A stretch of DNA of 64,000 nucleotides from Epiperipatus broadwayi (GCA_028023455.1 JAQFVV010006428.1:1099501-1163500); one strand, 5' to 3'. Counted from the stretch's first letter, positions 23,960 through 37,551 are shown. The notes: generated by a model from the sequence alone, not told the origin. A program made the numbers and translations.

Positions 23960-26470
23960 CTAAAAGTCCCATTAAATATCATCATCAACCATTATCAATC
24001 CTCTGCAGGATGAAGATCTCTCCAAGTTCCATCCATCTTCTCCAATCCCTAGCTTCTGATTTTCACATTACCCCTGCTCATTTTTCATTTCATTCATCTA
24101 TCTAACATGTGGTCTCTTTTTGAGTCTTTTACAATCTCTTGGAATCTAAATTAAAATTTCAATTTTCCATATATTATAATCTCTTCTAGAAATATGTCTA
24201 GTTCAACTCCACTTGAGCTTTTTAATTCTTTTAATGATGTTAGAACACCTGTTTGCTCTCCTATCTATGTATTGCATTTTCAATCCCTTCTTGTTATACC
24301 TAATATGGATCTCTCTATACTTCTTTGAGTAGTCTGAAGTCTCTTTCTTGCTCTCCTGTTTAGTGACCAAGTCTCGGAACCATAAATAAGAACTTGTAAA
24401 ATGCATTTATTAAAAACCTTCCTTTTCAAACACATATTCATATTTTCTTTTAATATTAAGTTATTTTTACCAAAAGCACTCCAACCTAGTCTATGACTAA
24501 TTTCATACATTGTTTCTGTCTATAGTAATAATCTGATAAAGGTATTTATAGTTATTAATTTCTTGTAATTCCTCATAATCAATCTTTATTTTCATATTTT
24601 GAAAAAAATCCATTGAACTTTGTAAAACACAAGTGCATCATCTGAAAAATCTAAATGAATTAAATAATCTCCATTTATTTCTACTCCTTTAGCTTCCCAT
24701 TTTAATCCACAATATACTTCTTGCAACACTGCTGTAAAAAGTTTTGGAGATATGGAGTCACCCTGTCATAATGTTGACCTTCCTAGTATCATAATGTAAT
24801 GTAATAGTTGCTGTTGCATTTTTATAAATATTCTTCAGAATATGACAGTATCCTGGGTCTATACCTTGATGATCCAATGCTTTAATCATTAAAGAAATGC
24901 TTATAAAATCAAATACCTTTTCATAATTTACAAATCCAAAGCATAATGGTAACTCATGTTCATTTGTCCTTTCTATAACTTCTCTCAATACTTGGATGTG
25001 ATCTACTGTATTAAAACCACTTTTAAATCCAACTTGATCTTTTGATTAGTTGAAATCCAATGTTCTCTGTAGATGAGTTCTAATTGGTGTGGTAAAAATT
25101 TTGTATAAAACTGATAAAAGGCTGATAGGTTTGTAATTTCTAATATTTTCTTTATTGCCTTATTTACATATGCATATTAACACTGTATTTTTTCAATCAT
25201 CTAGTACATCTTTATCATTTAGACATTTGATATATAAGTTTTCCAAAATGTTTTTATTGCTTCACCTGCTTCTTTTAATATATCAGTTATAATTCCATCG
25301 ATACCTGGAAATTTTCCCTTCTTCATAAATTTAATTGCATGTCTCACTTTTTCATTTAAAGTCCCAGGCAATTCACAAGATATAATAGATATAGGAGGTA
25401 TTTGTTCTTTATTACTATATAGTTCTTGATATGACTCTTCTACCTATTTCATGATGTCATCTCTCTTTTTACTAATATTTCCATCTTTTTTTCTTATTGC
25501 AGATATAAGCATCCTAACAATATCAAAATCTTGTTTTATACTCTTGAGACTTTGATTTTCTTCTACAGCTTTCCTTGATACTTCACAATTATTATTTTTT
25601 TGTTTTTTACATCATTTTACAAAATTCAATATATTCAATCCTTCTTAATGCATCATTTTTACTTATTTTCATATTTCTTTTTTTCTTCATAAATTCTGTA
25701 GTCTCATTAGAAATTTTATTCGTCAATTGTTGCTTTTTTATACTAGATATCTTTGTCACAGTTTAAAAAGTGTATCAGTTATTTTCCTATTAATTTTATT
25801 CTAATCTGAATCATGTTCAAAATCTACTAATACTTGAAAATGATTTGTATGTTCTGATTTAAATTCATGAGAATGTTTTTGAAGATTGGAAATATTAACT
25901 ATAAATATTGTTTATCTCAATAATTATTGTCTCTAGTTTTGCATTAACACATATATTACATGTTACTAATCAATGATCACATCCTGTGTTGAATTTATTA
26001 ATGTAGTTTCATTTGAATATATCCATGTCCATTTCCTTTTAATATTTTTCTCAAAAAAAGAATTTATAATATAAAGTTGTTGTTTTTTTCTACAAACTTC
26101 ACAAGTGTAAGCCCTTTCTCATTTCTATTACCATAACCAAATTTACCTACAACACTTTTATCTTTCATTTGTTTACTAATTATAACATTAAAGTCTCTCA
26201 TAACAATTTTAAAATGTTGTTTACTCTGATCAAAAGTCTTTTGTATGTCCATATAAAAATCTTCTACTACTTCATCACTATGAGAACTTCTTGGGGCATA
26301 AACCTGAATTATCTGAATTTGGCATCTGCTATTAAGTTGAATAACTAACCTTGCCACACTGTTTGATACACCATCAATTTTCACAATGTTGTTCTATTTT
26401 TTATTTATAAGGAATCATACTCTACTTGTATAAAGTCCTCATCAAATGGCTGCCTGGATCCACAAGCAGA
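23960..26470 (-). pseudogene. RTE-like LINE (endonuclease + reverse transcriptase), degenerate
   Basis: An almost full-length but inactive non-LTR element on the minus strand. The apurinic-type endonuclease trace is at 26064-26400: N-S-V-A-R-L-V-I-Q-L, then Q-I-I-Q-V-Y-A-P, D-F-N-V, and F-G-Y-G-N-R-N-E-K-G-L; K-R-K-W-T-W-I follows at about 26030. RT pieces are F-V-N-Y-E-K-V-F-D at about 24930, A-L-D-H-Q-G-I-D-P-G-Y at about 24870, and L-D-F-S-D-D-A-L-V-F at about 24622-24653 (FADD site). Y-G-S-E-T-W is at about 24385. The tail near 23975 ends in TGATGATGAT-like sequence typical of RTE-class 3' ends. Many stops and frameshifts. Clade placement is by recalled motif similarity only. Confidence 0.8.
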
Positions 26471-27503
26471 GGATTAGCACCTTCCATTTTCAACCACTAA
26501 TCTCTGTCTTGGCTAATGACTTTAAATAAAGGCTATGAATTATTTTTATATGTCATCATTTTATATATCTATTTTAAAAAAAAATTCATTCACACACACA
26601 TTAATTCTGCCTTAATAGGCAACTGAGAAAAAAGACCAAGGAGTTTTTTGATTTTCAATTCTCAGAGGTAAAAAGTCAATAAACTCACCACATTGACTAA
26701 TGCAGGTTGGCAAGCAGCCCATTTATGTTCTTATACTATATGAATAATAACATAGTAATAATAGCTGCAACGACAAAAACGTATAGTGTGGACATTAGGA
26801 ATTTGCCCAGCTTGGTTCTTTTAAGACCTCCAAGAGAAGGAATCAAAGACTCTCTTTTCAATCAACTGAAACCTTCTTTCTGCAGCCATCCATTATATAT
26901 ATATGTGTGTGTGCGTGTTGGTTATTTAGCAATTGCAATAATATTAAATTCTACCCAATAACAACATAATATATAATTTAATAATAACAAAGTATTGTCC
27001 AAAAAAATATATTTTAGTAAATTAACAAAATATTCACAAAATTACTTTATTATTGCAATACTGAATAACCAACACACACACAAATAACCGTATTTTTCTA
27101 TCTCAAAATAATAATGGTTTTCAAAACGTTTGAAATAGCAGGTATTGTCTTTCATTTACTTTATTTTAAATAGATATTTGAAATAAATATAATTTATGAA
27201 CATATGCTACTATAATTTCTATAATACAAACAAATTATAAAATAATATTTAAATTTGAACAAAAATAAATGCTATTGGTTAAAAATAAATAAATAGCCGT
27301 TTTTTTTTTCTTGTTAACAAAATAGAATATGCAAAAGATTTCACTCCAATAATTTTTTTTTTTTAAATTATCTTTTTTTTTTTTTTTTACTTCTAATGAA
27401 ACAAAACTAGAAACAAAAAATACTAATTTAATATGCAGAGATATTATTTATTTAATACTGGTACAATAATGAAATTTTTGTTTTAAAAATTTTAACTAAA
27501 GAA
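26471..27503. other. Region upstream of P4HA gene B
   Basis: Probable promoter and 5' UTR region of gene B, but no core promoter motif stands out against the AT background. It contains poly-T/A tracts (27299-27311, 27350-27388) and a CA repeat near 26590. The transcription start cannot be placed. Confidence 0.4.
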
Positions 27504-27667
27504 ATGTTTTTAATATTGTTTTTCTGCTGTTTCACACTTTATGTTAAAGCAGATATTCTTTTTGCAATTGAAGACATTAAAAAATTACTAGAAACCGAAA
27601 AATATATTCCAGATGTCATAAATTCTTATTTAAATGTGGAACAAAATCGTTTGCAGAAAATTACCCA
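27504..27667 (+). CDS. Prolyl 4-hydroxylase alpha subunit (gene B), first coding exon
   Basis: The ATG at 27504 opens a 16-residue hydrophobic signal peptide (M-F-L-I-L-F-F-C-C-F..., cleavage likely after V-K-A). It is followed directly by D-I-L-F-A-I-E-D-I-K-K-L-L, the start of the P4H N-terminal domain. Animal P4HA proteins begin the mature chain the same way (signal, then a D-L-I/V...E..L...L pattern). The exon continues with Y-I-P-D-V-I-N-S-Y-L-N-V-E-Q-N-R-L, the coiled-coil dimerisation helix region. It ends after 54 codons plus two bases at donor GTAAGT (27668). The start was chosen because it is the first ATG giving a signal peptide in frame. The product is expected in the ER lumen in complex with PDI. 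This gene is separate from gene A because these are N-terminal exons lying downstream of a P4HA stop codon. Confidence 0.93.
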
Positions 27668-27857
27668 GTAAGTTTCCCTTTCTTTTATTTTCATTTACCG
27701 ATTTATTATTATAAAATGTAAATAAAGAAAAGATCTTTATATATATATTAACTTCAGATTTTAAAATTAGGTTAAAGAAATAATGACCATCATTTGTATG
27801 ACTGATTATATGTTGTGCTTTTGTGATATATTTTCTTATACAACCATTGTTGTTTGT

Positions 27858-27951
27858 GTCAAGCGTTGGTGGTGGTCGAGAGATCAGCACAGCCGCTTTA
27901 CAAGCAGTTGTCTAGGGTTAGTGGGTTCTATGGCACGTAAGAAAAAAAAAT
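27858..27951 (+). mobile_element. tRNA-derived SINE (diverged copy)
   Basis: Shares GGTGGTCGAGAG.TCAGC and the spaced ...GCAGTTG.C.GG.TT..GGGTTC core with the clean copy at 47818. It ends in an A run (27942-27950) and is flanked by a possible short duplication TTGTTTGT (27850-27857 and 27952-27959). The B box is damaged. Confidence 0.65.
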
Positions 27952-28369
27952 TTGTTTGTTTGTTTTTGTAAATATAATTAACTCTAACGTCAAATATTTT
28001 TGTAAGGCCAATTTAAAATTCAATTATTAATTTTTTTCTTTATAAAAAAATATTATTATGTTCACTGACTACAAATTATTTATATTGGTGGTGTTATATA
28101 TAATAAATATCAATTACACTTTAGAGAACAAATTGAGCTGATTTTATGAAATTATATAAAATAAGATAAATTAAACGAAATGTCACTGTTTTAAATTCTA
28201 TAGCGGCATCATGTCTTTGCCTCGTTATATGAACGCAAATTATTTGAAAATCAAAGTGAATTGAAAACTTAATTTATTTTAAACATTGAAGTATTTAGTA
28301 GCTCTTTAAAGTTTACTTTTCAATGAAGTTAAATTCACCAAAAATATGAATAATTTAAGCAACATTTAG

Positions 28370-28425
28370 TTTGAGCTGATGAGTATTATCTTCAAAAATC
28401 GAAACCCTAAAGTCAATACCTGGAG
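28370..28425 (+). ncRNA. Hammerhead-like core, family 5 (weak)
   Basis: CTGATGA (28376-28382) and CGAAAC (GAAA 28401-28404) flank a G-C-closed stem II (AUUAU/AAAAU with CUUCA loop, one mismatch). AC...GUC at 28404-28414 could form a two-pair stem III with cleavage after C28414. Stem I pairing is not evident. This may be a decayed member of another family or chance. Confidence 0.3.
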
Positions 28426-29082
28426 ACCTTATCACCATGGAAGTCTAAATATCAATAATATCTATAACTAAATTGCCTAATATACTATCTTTGTGTGGTA
28501 TGGAATGTCTATGCAAAGACCAGAAAAAAATGTCAGGTGACTAACAGTTGATCAGAATGCACCATCTGGAAGCTGCAATGAGCATTCCATATCTACATGG
28601 AGGAAATCGCCTAAGTAGAGAGCTGTGATTTGTGAGGGAATCACCAAATATAATTTAATTGATCAATTGATGAAATTATGTTCATTATATGTTATGATTT
28701 TCTGTTTTTAAACATTTATGTACACATTGCTATTATTTTTTTTGTGTGTGTGTGTTTATTATTTTATTCTTATTATGCAGAATGTGAAATCCATCAATTC
28801 AACATTTTGGAATAGTTCATTCTAGGAGAGCATGAGAGGAACATGGAGAGAAGGTCAATTTTAGTTGGGTTTTTATTATTATTTTTTAGTAATAAAATTT
28901 AGGTTTGATTTCCTTCCTTAGTATTTGACATTTATTTGTTACTACAATCAGTATTACCTGAGACTTGAGGTAAAAATTTCATTTTAGAACATTAATTTTT
29001 ACACGCTTTCACAGAACAGAATTTTGTTATTCATTGTCTGTTCATCTAACAGTTGTTATTTAGATTTTATTTGGAGTAAATT

Positions 29083-29138
29083 ATTATTTTTCTGAATGAA
29101 TCTACTTTCCATTATTTTTCTGAATGAATCTACTTTCC
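29083..29138. repeat. Exact 28-bp tandem duplication
   Basis: The unit beginning ATTATTTTTCTGAATGAATC occurs twice back to back (29083-29110, 29111-29138) without a difference, so it is a recent duplication. Confidence 0.95.
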
Positions 29139-30591
29139 TATCATGTTAAAAATTACATTTAACTTGTCAGAGGAAAGGGGGGAGTCTTCAGACAAATCAA
29201 TCTTCAAGCATTGGAACTGGACCACAATATGAATCTATGTATATATCAAATGTAAATATAACTTAGCTAGTTAGATCCCAGTTCACTAAAACAGTCATGT
29301 CAAAATTTTTCTTTTTCTTATTATTACTTTGTATATAAGAATGTCTTTTGTATGAATCTTTATCATTGGGTCAATGGGTAGGTAATTATAGATTATTAAG
29401 TTGTAGAAATGATAGATGTTCATCATTGGTATTTGAACCAAATGCATTTATTTTTTTTATCTTCATTTGTAAATTTTGTTTAAACATTTTTTTCTTATGT
29501 TTTCTTTCATAAAATAAATGTTATAAAACTTGTTGAATTAATATAGTATCTTTAGTTTATTAAACTGTTCCTTGCATTCACCAACAAAACCAATGCCTTA
29601 TACATATACATACATCACATTATTTTACATGAAGCAAATTATTAGAGATTTTAGGTAAATGTAGTTCATTAATAATAACTTTGATAAGGTAATATGATTA
29701 TTAATATGAGCCAGTGCATCCCTGTTAATAGATACCATGTCTAATTCTTCCTGAGTTCTAATACTGTGGCATAATGGAACAAAAATAGGGGTGACATGTG
29801 GATGAATGGACCCAAATTGCATCTAAATTTAATAAATGAGTTTTGAGCTAATCTGTTGGAAGTGGGTACAATCATATCTTATGTATTATTGCATCATCTC
29901 CAGCATCCTATCCAAAGAACCTAGGTCCGACCATAGTAAGATATGTCCTTCTTTTTTAATGTCATCATCCGGATAGTTACAATATATATATATATATATT
30001 GAAGAAGTGTAATAGTGTACATAATTTTTCATAAAAAATAATTTATTATTTTTGAAATGATCATTGTTAAAACAATTGCCAGGCATGGGAGAGAGGAGAT
30101 AATATCTCTTGTTAGTTTAGATTGTTGAGAGATGAAATATAATGGAAATCTATAAAGTTTTATTTAGAAATTTATAAAGTCAAATACATAATGTGAAGAG
30201 TATTGCCACATTTATTTTTTTACTACTGCCTTTATATCTAGCCTCTGATCTCCGTTTTCATTCTTGTTTTGTTATTAATTGAATAAATAATTTTGGCTAG
30301 TTATGCAATATCATGCTTCAGATTAATAAATGGTTTTACAACATGTGGTTATGCATATTGTGCTTCAGTTTGATATGTCTACAAACTACTACATGGTTTT
30401 GAATAGGATCTCTAAGGCATAGAACATTCAAAAGGAAAGTAATGAGGTGGCACCCAAATAAATCTTGGTTAATTGCAGAAGTCCAAAGCAAGAGAAAGAT
30501 ATGTGTTTGAAGACATATGTACTCATATAAACAATAGTAGACAGACAAATCATCAGTAAAAAAACTGATGACTCAACATTTTTTCATCAGT

Positions 30592-31230
30592 CTTTCACAT
30601 TTTCACCTCTAAATAAAATAGCTTTCTGAGTTGTAATCCATTTAACAAATTGGATTTGAAATAAAAGAGGATTTCTTATTTCTTCACAAATAAGCCCCAA
30701 CAATGCAGCTATTAAAGGTAATAGAAAAAAAAAATTTATTCCTCTGGGACATTGCAAATTGTTAGCAATTGATTATTTTCTGACATCATCAAAAATAAGT
30801 TATCTCTGCTTACATGGATTAAATTTCCTTGATTCTGTTTTTGTTGGAATAATAATCCATGAAAAATATTTTGTTCTGCATATACAACTGTCTGGAGAAG
30901 TTTAAAATATTGTTTTCAAAATGTCAAAAATATTCTATTTTTCCACATTCTCACACCTATATATAAAGGCTTTCTGGATTTAAATCCATTTAACAACTTG
31001 GATTTGAAGTAAAAGAAAACCTCTTTTTACTTCATCAATAAACCCCAATAAAAGAGTTATTATGGATAATGAAAAACCGATTTAGCTACAGGGTGATTGT
31101 TATTTATGGGTAACAGATAGTTTCTGGCAACATCAAAGAAAAAATTATCTCTATTTATATGACAAAAATTGCCTTATTTTTGTTCATTATTAGAATAAAA
31201 TCCATGGAAAATATTTAATTAAACATACAC
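30592..31230. repeat. Diverged tandem repeat, two ~300-bp copies
   Basis: Copy 1 (about 30592-30885) and copy 2 (about 30940-31230) share GCTTTCTG, ATCCATTTAACAA.TTGGAT, CAATAA/CACAAATAA.CCCCAA, a TTATCTCT.T block, and TTGTT...AATAA.ATCCATG in the same order, with an offset of about 347 bp. They are considerably diverged. No coding trace. Confidence 0.7.
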
Positions 31231-32109
31231 ATATATATTATAATCAGCTACACTTAGACAATACTAATATCAATAACAATCAACAATCTCAATCTGTTGT
31301 CAAGGCAACCACCTTTTAATAATAAAGATGTAATCCCTAAAAAAATACTAAGGTTGAATTCAACATTTTATTATGGTCTAATATATTTACATAAACACCA
31401 ATGATTGCAACTTATATATAATTATACCCTATTAGTAAATAAAATAGAAAACCATTTATCATTAAAATACTAGTAAAATAACAATACTGAAATTCTATTG
31501 TGACTATGGTTTTGCCTTAAACGTAATATGTTATAATTGATATACTAATCTTTTTCCTGATTCACTTAATGTGTTCTGTATATAATAATCTCTTAGAAAA
31601 TAGTATTATTAATCATTATTATCTGTTTGTTCACTATTGATAATATTAGGAAGAATTTTTGATTGATTGAATAGTTTTGATTTCAATAATAAATTTACTA
31701 TTTTTCATGTTGTTAAAGTTTTTAGGTTTGAATGAAGATATAATTAATAATGATTTATAGGCATTTTATTAAAATAAAAAAATTAAGAAATACGATATGG
31801 CTTGAAAGTATTCAATTTTTATTCATAAGAAAACTGCTTTGATAATTTTTGTTATAGGAATAAAAGGCTAAAAATAGTAATAATAATGAGAAAAGAATAT
31901 TTTTTACCATTTAAGTGTTCACTTTATTAATTGATTAAAAATAATATTTATTCGTTGGGTGATATGAGAGATGGTTTGAAAAAAGTATTAATTTTAATTT
32001 TTATTAAATATTTCAAAACTGTCTGTTGGCAGTGAATTTATTCCTGATATAGTTTATAAAATTGTTGCAATTGTTATAAAGTTTATATAGGCCATAGTAA
32101 ATTGAGGTT

Positions 32110-32195
32110 TCCATATGTCATAGCACCGGCCGGGATGCGAACCCACAACCGTATGCAACCAACTACTTGCTTGCAAGGCTGCCGCGATGAGGTTT
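32110..32195 (-). mobile_element. tRNA-derived SINE copy, minus strand
   Basis: On the minus strand, CATCGCGGCAGCCTTGCAAG leads to a B box GGTTCGCATCC (complement near 32133-32143), then CGGCCGGTGCTATGACA. The same tRNA-like body is at 47818 (GGTTCGCGTCC...CGGCCGATACTATGACAC). A box poorly kept, no clear A tail. Confidence 0.65.
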
Positions 32196-32603
32196 AATGA
32201 TAAAATTAAAGTTAGTAAAAGTAGAGGTAAAGATAGGTATCATTACTCAATTTTGTATATTCTTGAATTTAATACAGCTTATAATATATTAATTGCCAAT
32301 GCAGAGATTATTTTTTTATAAAAAAATGAATTAAAAAGAAAAAACTTTGATCGACAATCTTTTTGATTCCTAGACCATCAATCTTACAAAAATATTATTT
32401 GATATTAAAGATAGTTGATGTTGAAAATGAATTATGGAAGTGGTTAGTCTGCCATATATAATCTTTGTTTAATTGATTTTCATTTGAGAACGTCTATTTA
32501 TGCTAGAAAGATTACGATCATGATAGAATTTTAGTATAAGTTTGTTATTTTACTTGTATTTTAATATTATATAGCTTCTACTTTCCATCTTTTATATATA
32601 TAG

Positions 32604-32755
32604 AATGTTTGAAAAGATTACAAGACATCCTTTTTTTAAAATTGAAGATACTGAAGCATTTTTAGGTAATCCAATTAACATATATCATCTTTTAAACTGG
32701 CTAAATGATGAAGTAAGGAAATTATTAACAATGATGGCTGAAACAGACATAAAAG
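32604..32755 (+). CDS. Prolyl 4-hydroxylase alpha subunit (gene B), second coding exon
   Basis: The first base completes the Gln codon left by exon 1. Fifty codons follow, M-F-E-K-I-T-R-H through A-F-L-G-N-P-I-N-I-Y-H-L-L-N-W-L to M-A-E-T-D-I-K. This corresponds to the segment of vertebrate P4HA with 'GHPVNAFKLMKRLN', the best conserved stretch of the P4H N-terminal domain: Gly, Pro, Asn, and the L..LN positions are all kept. The acceptor is TATATAG ending at 32603; the donor GTAAG starts at 32756, phase 1. The region between R-H and A-F-L lies where vertebrate proteins have the TATKDPEGF segment. Length and register match the family. Confidence 0.95.
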
Positions 32756-33119
32756 GTAAGAAAACTGAAGTTTTTATTGTTTTAATTGACTTTCTTTCAT
32801 AGGTAAAATTTTATTAAGGATATTTCTTTAACTACTTAAACTATGTTTTAACTATAAAATTTTTATTAAAATGTGCATGAATACAATTTAAAAATATTCA
32901 TAGATGATTTTTATTTAACTTTTTCTGATATACATATGGATAGTATCAATATAACAATGATTACAAGAAAGACAAAAGATTTTGTTACATGCCCAAACAT
33001 TGGATACCCAATCTGCAACATTATATAAGGTAAATAAAATTAATAAAGCTATACAAATTAAGTAAACTAAATTTGTAATGGAATAAATTTAAGTAATAAT
33101 TTTATTTAAGCTCTATAAT

Positions 33120-34045
33120 AACTGCAATACAGGCTTATTATATACCTGTATCAATATATGTAATATATAGGGTATATTAGCACAGACTTTCACATGACCC
33201 ATTAGGCTCCACTCTATCTCATAACACCGATACACATGAACACCTATATGTCAAAATGATAAACAATCACCAATATACTTATTTTATGCTAAACCAGCAA
33301 TCATCAGTTAGTCCAGATTATCATCTCCACACATACATGCAATAAGTGCTGAGATATATATTAAGAGAGCCAATCTTCATACTTTAATGGACAGGCTTCA
33401 ATCCACTCCAACTCTTCAGCTGTTCATCCAATTGAAAATCTGATGATGGAATGCTCAAAAGACCACTCTGAGACTGAGATTCTTGTCACACCCATGTTGA
33501 CCTAAAGTCAATCTGACTCCTCATGTACAGAATATAATCTATTTAATACATATATGAGAGATGGGCAGACATCTCTACTATGTAATAACTGAAATACAGG
33601 CTTATTATATACCTGTATCAATATATGTAATATATAGAACATATGAGCACAGACTTTCACATGACCCACCACTCTCCACTCTATCTCATAACACAGATAC
33701 ACTTGAATACCTATATGTCAAAAAAATAAACAATCACCAATATATGTATTTCATGCTAATATAGCAATCATCTGTTGGTCCAGATTATCATCTCCACAAT
33801 GGTTCAAGAGTTGGAGTGTGGAGGGGATTGAAGCATGTCCATTAAAGTATGAAGATTGGTTATCTTAATATATATCTGAGTGCTTATTGTATGTATGTGT
33901 GGCAATGATAATCTGGACCAAATGATGATTGCTGGTTTAGCACGAAATATTGTATTGGTGATTGTTTATCTTTTCAACATATAGGGTTCAAGTATATCAG
34001 TGTTATGAGATAGAGTGGAGAATGGTGGGTCCTCTTAAAATCTAT
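33120..34045. mobile_element. Family-1 hammerhead repeat cluster, tandem plus inverted
   Basis: Two minus-oriented copies (about 33120-33580 and 33585-33800) are followed by an inverted plus copy to about 34045, so the whole mimics the 3691-4473 unit. Cores: minus near 33270-33315 (GAAA lost), minus near 33745-33790 (CUGAUGA changed to CAGAUGA), plus near 33918-33955 (AUGAUGA, GAAA kept). All appear inactive. Confidence 0.7.
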
Positions 34046-35295
34046 TAATAAAATCATTCAAAATTTATATTAAAAGAAGTTAAAATTTATTAATAATATT
34101 TATAAATTAAATAAATATCAACATGACTGGACATTAAAATTGTAATAGACAATATAAATATTGTATTGAAAATTTATAACAAATATATTAAATAATAGTC
34201 TACATTGATTATTTTGTTAATTCAATTTATATATTTATGAATGCATCAAGACTTTAAATTATTATTACTATAGCATGTATCTATTAATTTAATTAAAACT
34301 ATTAACCCAAATTCAATAAATAATAATTTTATTTACAGAATGAATTATAAAACATTAATTAATATGCTTTAATTATAAAATATATCTGTCTAAAGAGTAA
34401 GATGGTTCTAAAACATTACACATTATATATTACCTATTATATATTACATATTGGTAATGCTAGCTATATTGATCATGTGACATGCTTGTTTAGAGCTACT
34501 AGCAGGCTCTTTATATATCTATATATTCATTCACACACATATATGCATTAAATCATCTTTTAAAACAAGAGCAATATTAATATAAATAATAATTATATAA
34601 ATAAAGTATACAACATGCATGGATACTAATCAATGTTTATACACAAAGGATTCTTCAGACTTTACATCACTTTTTTATTAAATTCAAAGTGAAGAAAAAC
34701 CACAATAAAAATCCATGAAATGATAATATTTTAAAATACAGTAATTCCACAGGACTTATTTCTTATAAAAGTATTTAAAATTTATTTAACAAAATATTGT
34801 TCTTGTAGTTAATGTTCATTTACAAGTATTATTTATTTTACAATGATAAATCATTACTTCAAATGCATAATTATTCCATTTGATGTTATAATTCTTAGCA
34901 AATAGTTTATTTTCTTTGTTGGCATACACATAGATGTATATATTGTAATGCTATGTTACAAAACTCACATATATCTGCATTACATCTTTCAAATATTCAA
35001 AAATATATAATCAGATTTATTAAAAAGAGAATAAAGCTTTGCCTTGAGAATGGGGTAGGGAAAGAATTAGTAAATATAAAAAATCAGAATAAAATGTAAT
35101 TAATTAAAATATTACTGATTGAATTAATTAAAAGAAAAACATAGTAGATTAATCTAAGAAAAAGATTAGATAATGTGCACTGTAAAAATTAATTAGATTA
35201 ATAAAATGTAAAAAATTAATTAATAAAGAAAAACAGATTTAAGTTACAATCAAAATTTAAAATAATGATAAAAAATTAAAACTAGAGAGGAAGAG

Positions 35296-35470
35296 TATAA
35301 AAAGTCACAGCTGCTATTATTATTCAGTCTGGTCTTCAATATGTAAATCAGTTCAGATTATCATTATTGAATTCAGACAGAATGCAGACTCAGAGTTTTT
35401 CTTTGAGAATCCAAACAACCAGCCAGTCAATTACTGCTGCAGTCAACATCAATGCACAAGCCATGAAACT
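35296..35470 (+). promoter_or_regulatory. Candidate TATA/initiator core promoter
   Basis: TATAAAAAG starts at 35296, and an initiator-like TTCAGTCTG has its A at 35326, exactly 30 bp downstream, the usual TATA-to-start spacing. TCAGT is the arthropod-type initiator. The less AT-rich stretch that follows (to 35470) resembles an LTR leader or a first exon but has no coding match. It could be an LTR remnant or an internal promoter on the sense strand of gene B. Confidence 0.35.
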
Positions 35471-35473
35471 AGC

Positions 35474-35595
<122 letters not shown>

Positions 35596-36109
35596 TGATG
35601 ATAACAATAATTTATTCAAATATAATAAAGCAATTTAACATGACTGCTTAATATCTTCATGCTCTCATCCCCAAACACTTAAGATTGGCCCATACTTAAA
35701 TGTTTGGCTTGAAAAGGTAGATGGATTCATTCTATCTTTTTATAAAAACTTTACCTTGGGTTTGAGAATGATAGTATTCATTTGTGTATAGTTTAAAATC
35801 TGTAAAGTGCATGGTGCATTATAATAGCCTGAATGCTAATTTACAATTACAATAATAATGATGATGAAATAGATGCTGCCACTACTCTAAATAACTAAAT
35901 AGTCACTTGATTTTAAATGAAATGAACCTTAATGAAGAACTATTATAACTATAGCCTAAAGTCATTTATATTTTCTTATATAAAAATTTATTATGTTATA
36001 TTATGTTAAGTATATGTATATGCATAAATAAATAATAATGTTGCTTAATTGTAATTGGGTCTATTATTTCTTTTGTCACTGCATCATCATTAATTTAAAG
36101 TTATAAATG

Positions 36110-36500
36110 TGACATGTGTGAAGTTAAAGGTGCTGTCCCTGATACGGAGTATGAGTTAGCCTGGGATATGTCAAACACTGGATTGAATGTCTGTAATCTG
36201 AATCATGCCAACAATATAACATATGGTTGACTGGCACCTGATCTTTGTTCTCAAAACAAATAGAATGCTTTGGATGGCAGAGTTTGTTCCAGCAGTCAAG
36301 GGGTGCCAAGGTCAGGAAATGTGGTTATGTTATGCTTTGTATAGCTCAATCTGACAGTGGATATCATTGATGGCTATGCTATCAATGGTATTCTCCCCTT
36401 TTCTTGAAGGGATGGTCTGTTGCTGCAGTCACAAAGTTGACAAAAGTTAGTTACAAAATATTAAAAGTTGCAATAAATGTACAACTTCAACAGAGCCGGG
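36110..36500. other. Less AT-rich unidentified patch
   Basis: Base composition is clearly more balanced than in the flanks, suggesting transposon-derived or exonic origin. No protein family or RNA was recognised on either strand. Confidence 0.3.
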
Positions 36501-37265
36501 TCAATATAAGCACATGAATTGTTACATAAGCATGTGAAAAGTAAAAATAATTGGGATTTAATGACTGCTTCAGTTTTCATGTCTCATGAAAGGACATGTA
36601 GATATAAATTTAGGTTTGATATTGAAAGTATTAAGATTCTTCATGAAGAGAGAAACTATAATAAAAGAAAAATTAAGAAGGGAATTTTAATAAATAGAAA
36701 TAAAATATTATTAATAGATAATCTGCTAAGTTAATATATAGGATACATGGAATTTGAGTTGATGGTATTTTTTTCTTTTATGTTTTTGAATTGAATGGCA
36801 GTTGAGGAGGTTAATAAATGAACTGATTGAAAGACTGTATATAATAGTTAATTACTGTCATATTTATTATTTTTAATTGTTATTAACATATTGTAACGTT
36901 TATTTATATACGTTGCAAATATATTGGCATTTTGTAGAAGCTAAAAAATAAAAGTAAATTTAGATTTTTTTTTTACTAATTTTTTTTTTAAAAAAATAAC
37001 ATACAATGAAAGTTAAATTATTCTTTCGTTTTTTTTTTTATGTAATTAGAAATAAAAGTTAGAATTGGAGAGAACAAAAGACACAAATTACTAATCTAGA
37101 TAAGAGAAAGTAAAAATATTTCAACTAATTAAAGATGGCAGAATTATGCTGAAAAAAATAGAGACTTTGTAACATAAATTTTATAAAGAATATATAAGAT
37201 TATCAACGGATATTTTGACAAACAAAAGATATGCGCAGAAGTCAGAAAACTGGGCCTCTAGAGAG

Positions 37266-37551
37266 TATAAAAGGCAGAGATCAGTTTGAAGGACATCTTG
37301 TTCGTTGGTTTCTCTAGTTGGTCTTGGATAGCAATAATATATCCAAGATCGCTCTACGCTGAAGTAATTCAGCATGTCGGAGTGAACCGGAGCTTCTGAA
37401 GACATTGTGCCTGAAGATGTATACCAGAAAAGCTTTCGTGCCGACTAGGAGAATGGACCACAGGATCAAATAATAACCAAAAGGCCGAGCTCATTCTACC
37501 CAAAAAACTATGCATAGTTATCTACTACTGAATGCACAAAACTTACCGGTA
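37266..37551 (+). promoter_or_regulatory. TATA region followed by exon-like segment with splice donor
   Basis: TATAAAAG at 37266 is followed by TCAGTTTG at 37281 and a GC- and CpG-richer leader of about 250 bp. This ends in a consensus-quality donor, CTTACCGGTAAGTTAT (GTAAGT near 37552). No open frame of note. It could be an LTR leader or a noncoding first exon, in the same orientation as gene B. Confidence 0.3.

Larger units (their letters stand above)
27668..32603 (+). other. Intron 1 of P4HA gene B
   Basis: A 4.94-kb phase-2 intron with donor GTAAGT and acceptor ATATAG. It holds two tRNA-derived SINE copies (27858-27951 +, 32110-32195 -), a hammerhead-like core at 28370-28425, a 28-bp tandem duplication at 29083-29138 and a ~350-bp diverged tandem repeat at 30592-31230. 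No nested gene recognised. Confidence 0.85.

Noticed and set aside
30551-30592. CTGATGA...TCATCAG hairpin near 30565 as a hammerhead
   Set aside because: No GAAA box or closing stem I; it is a simple inverted repeat.
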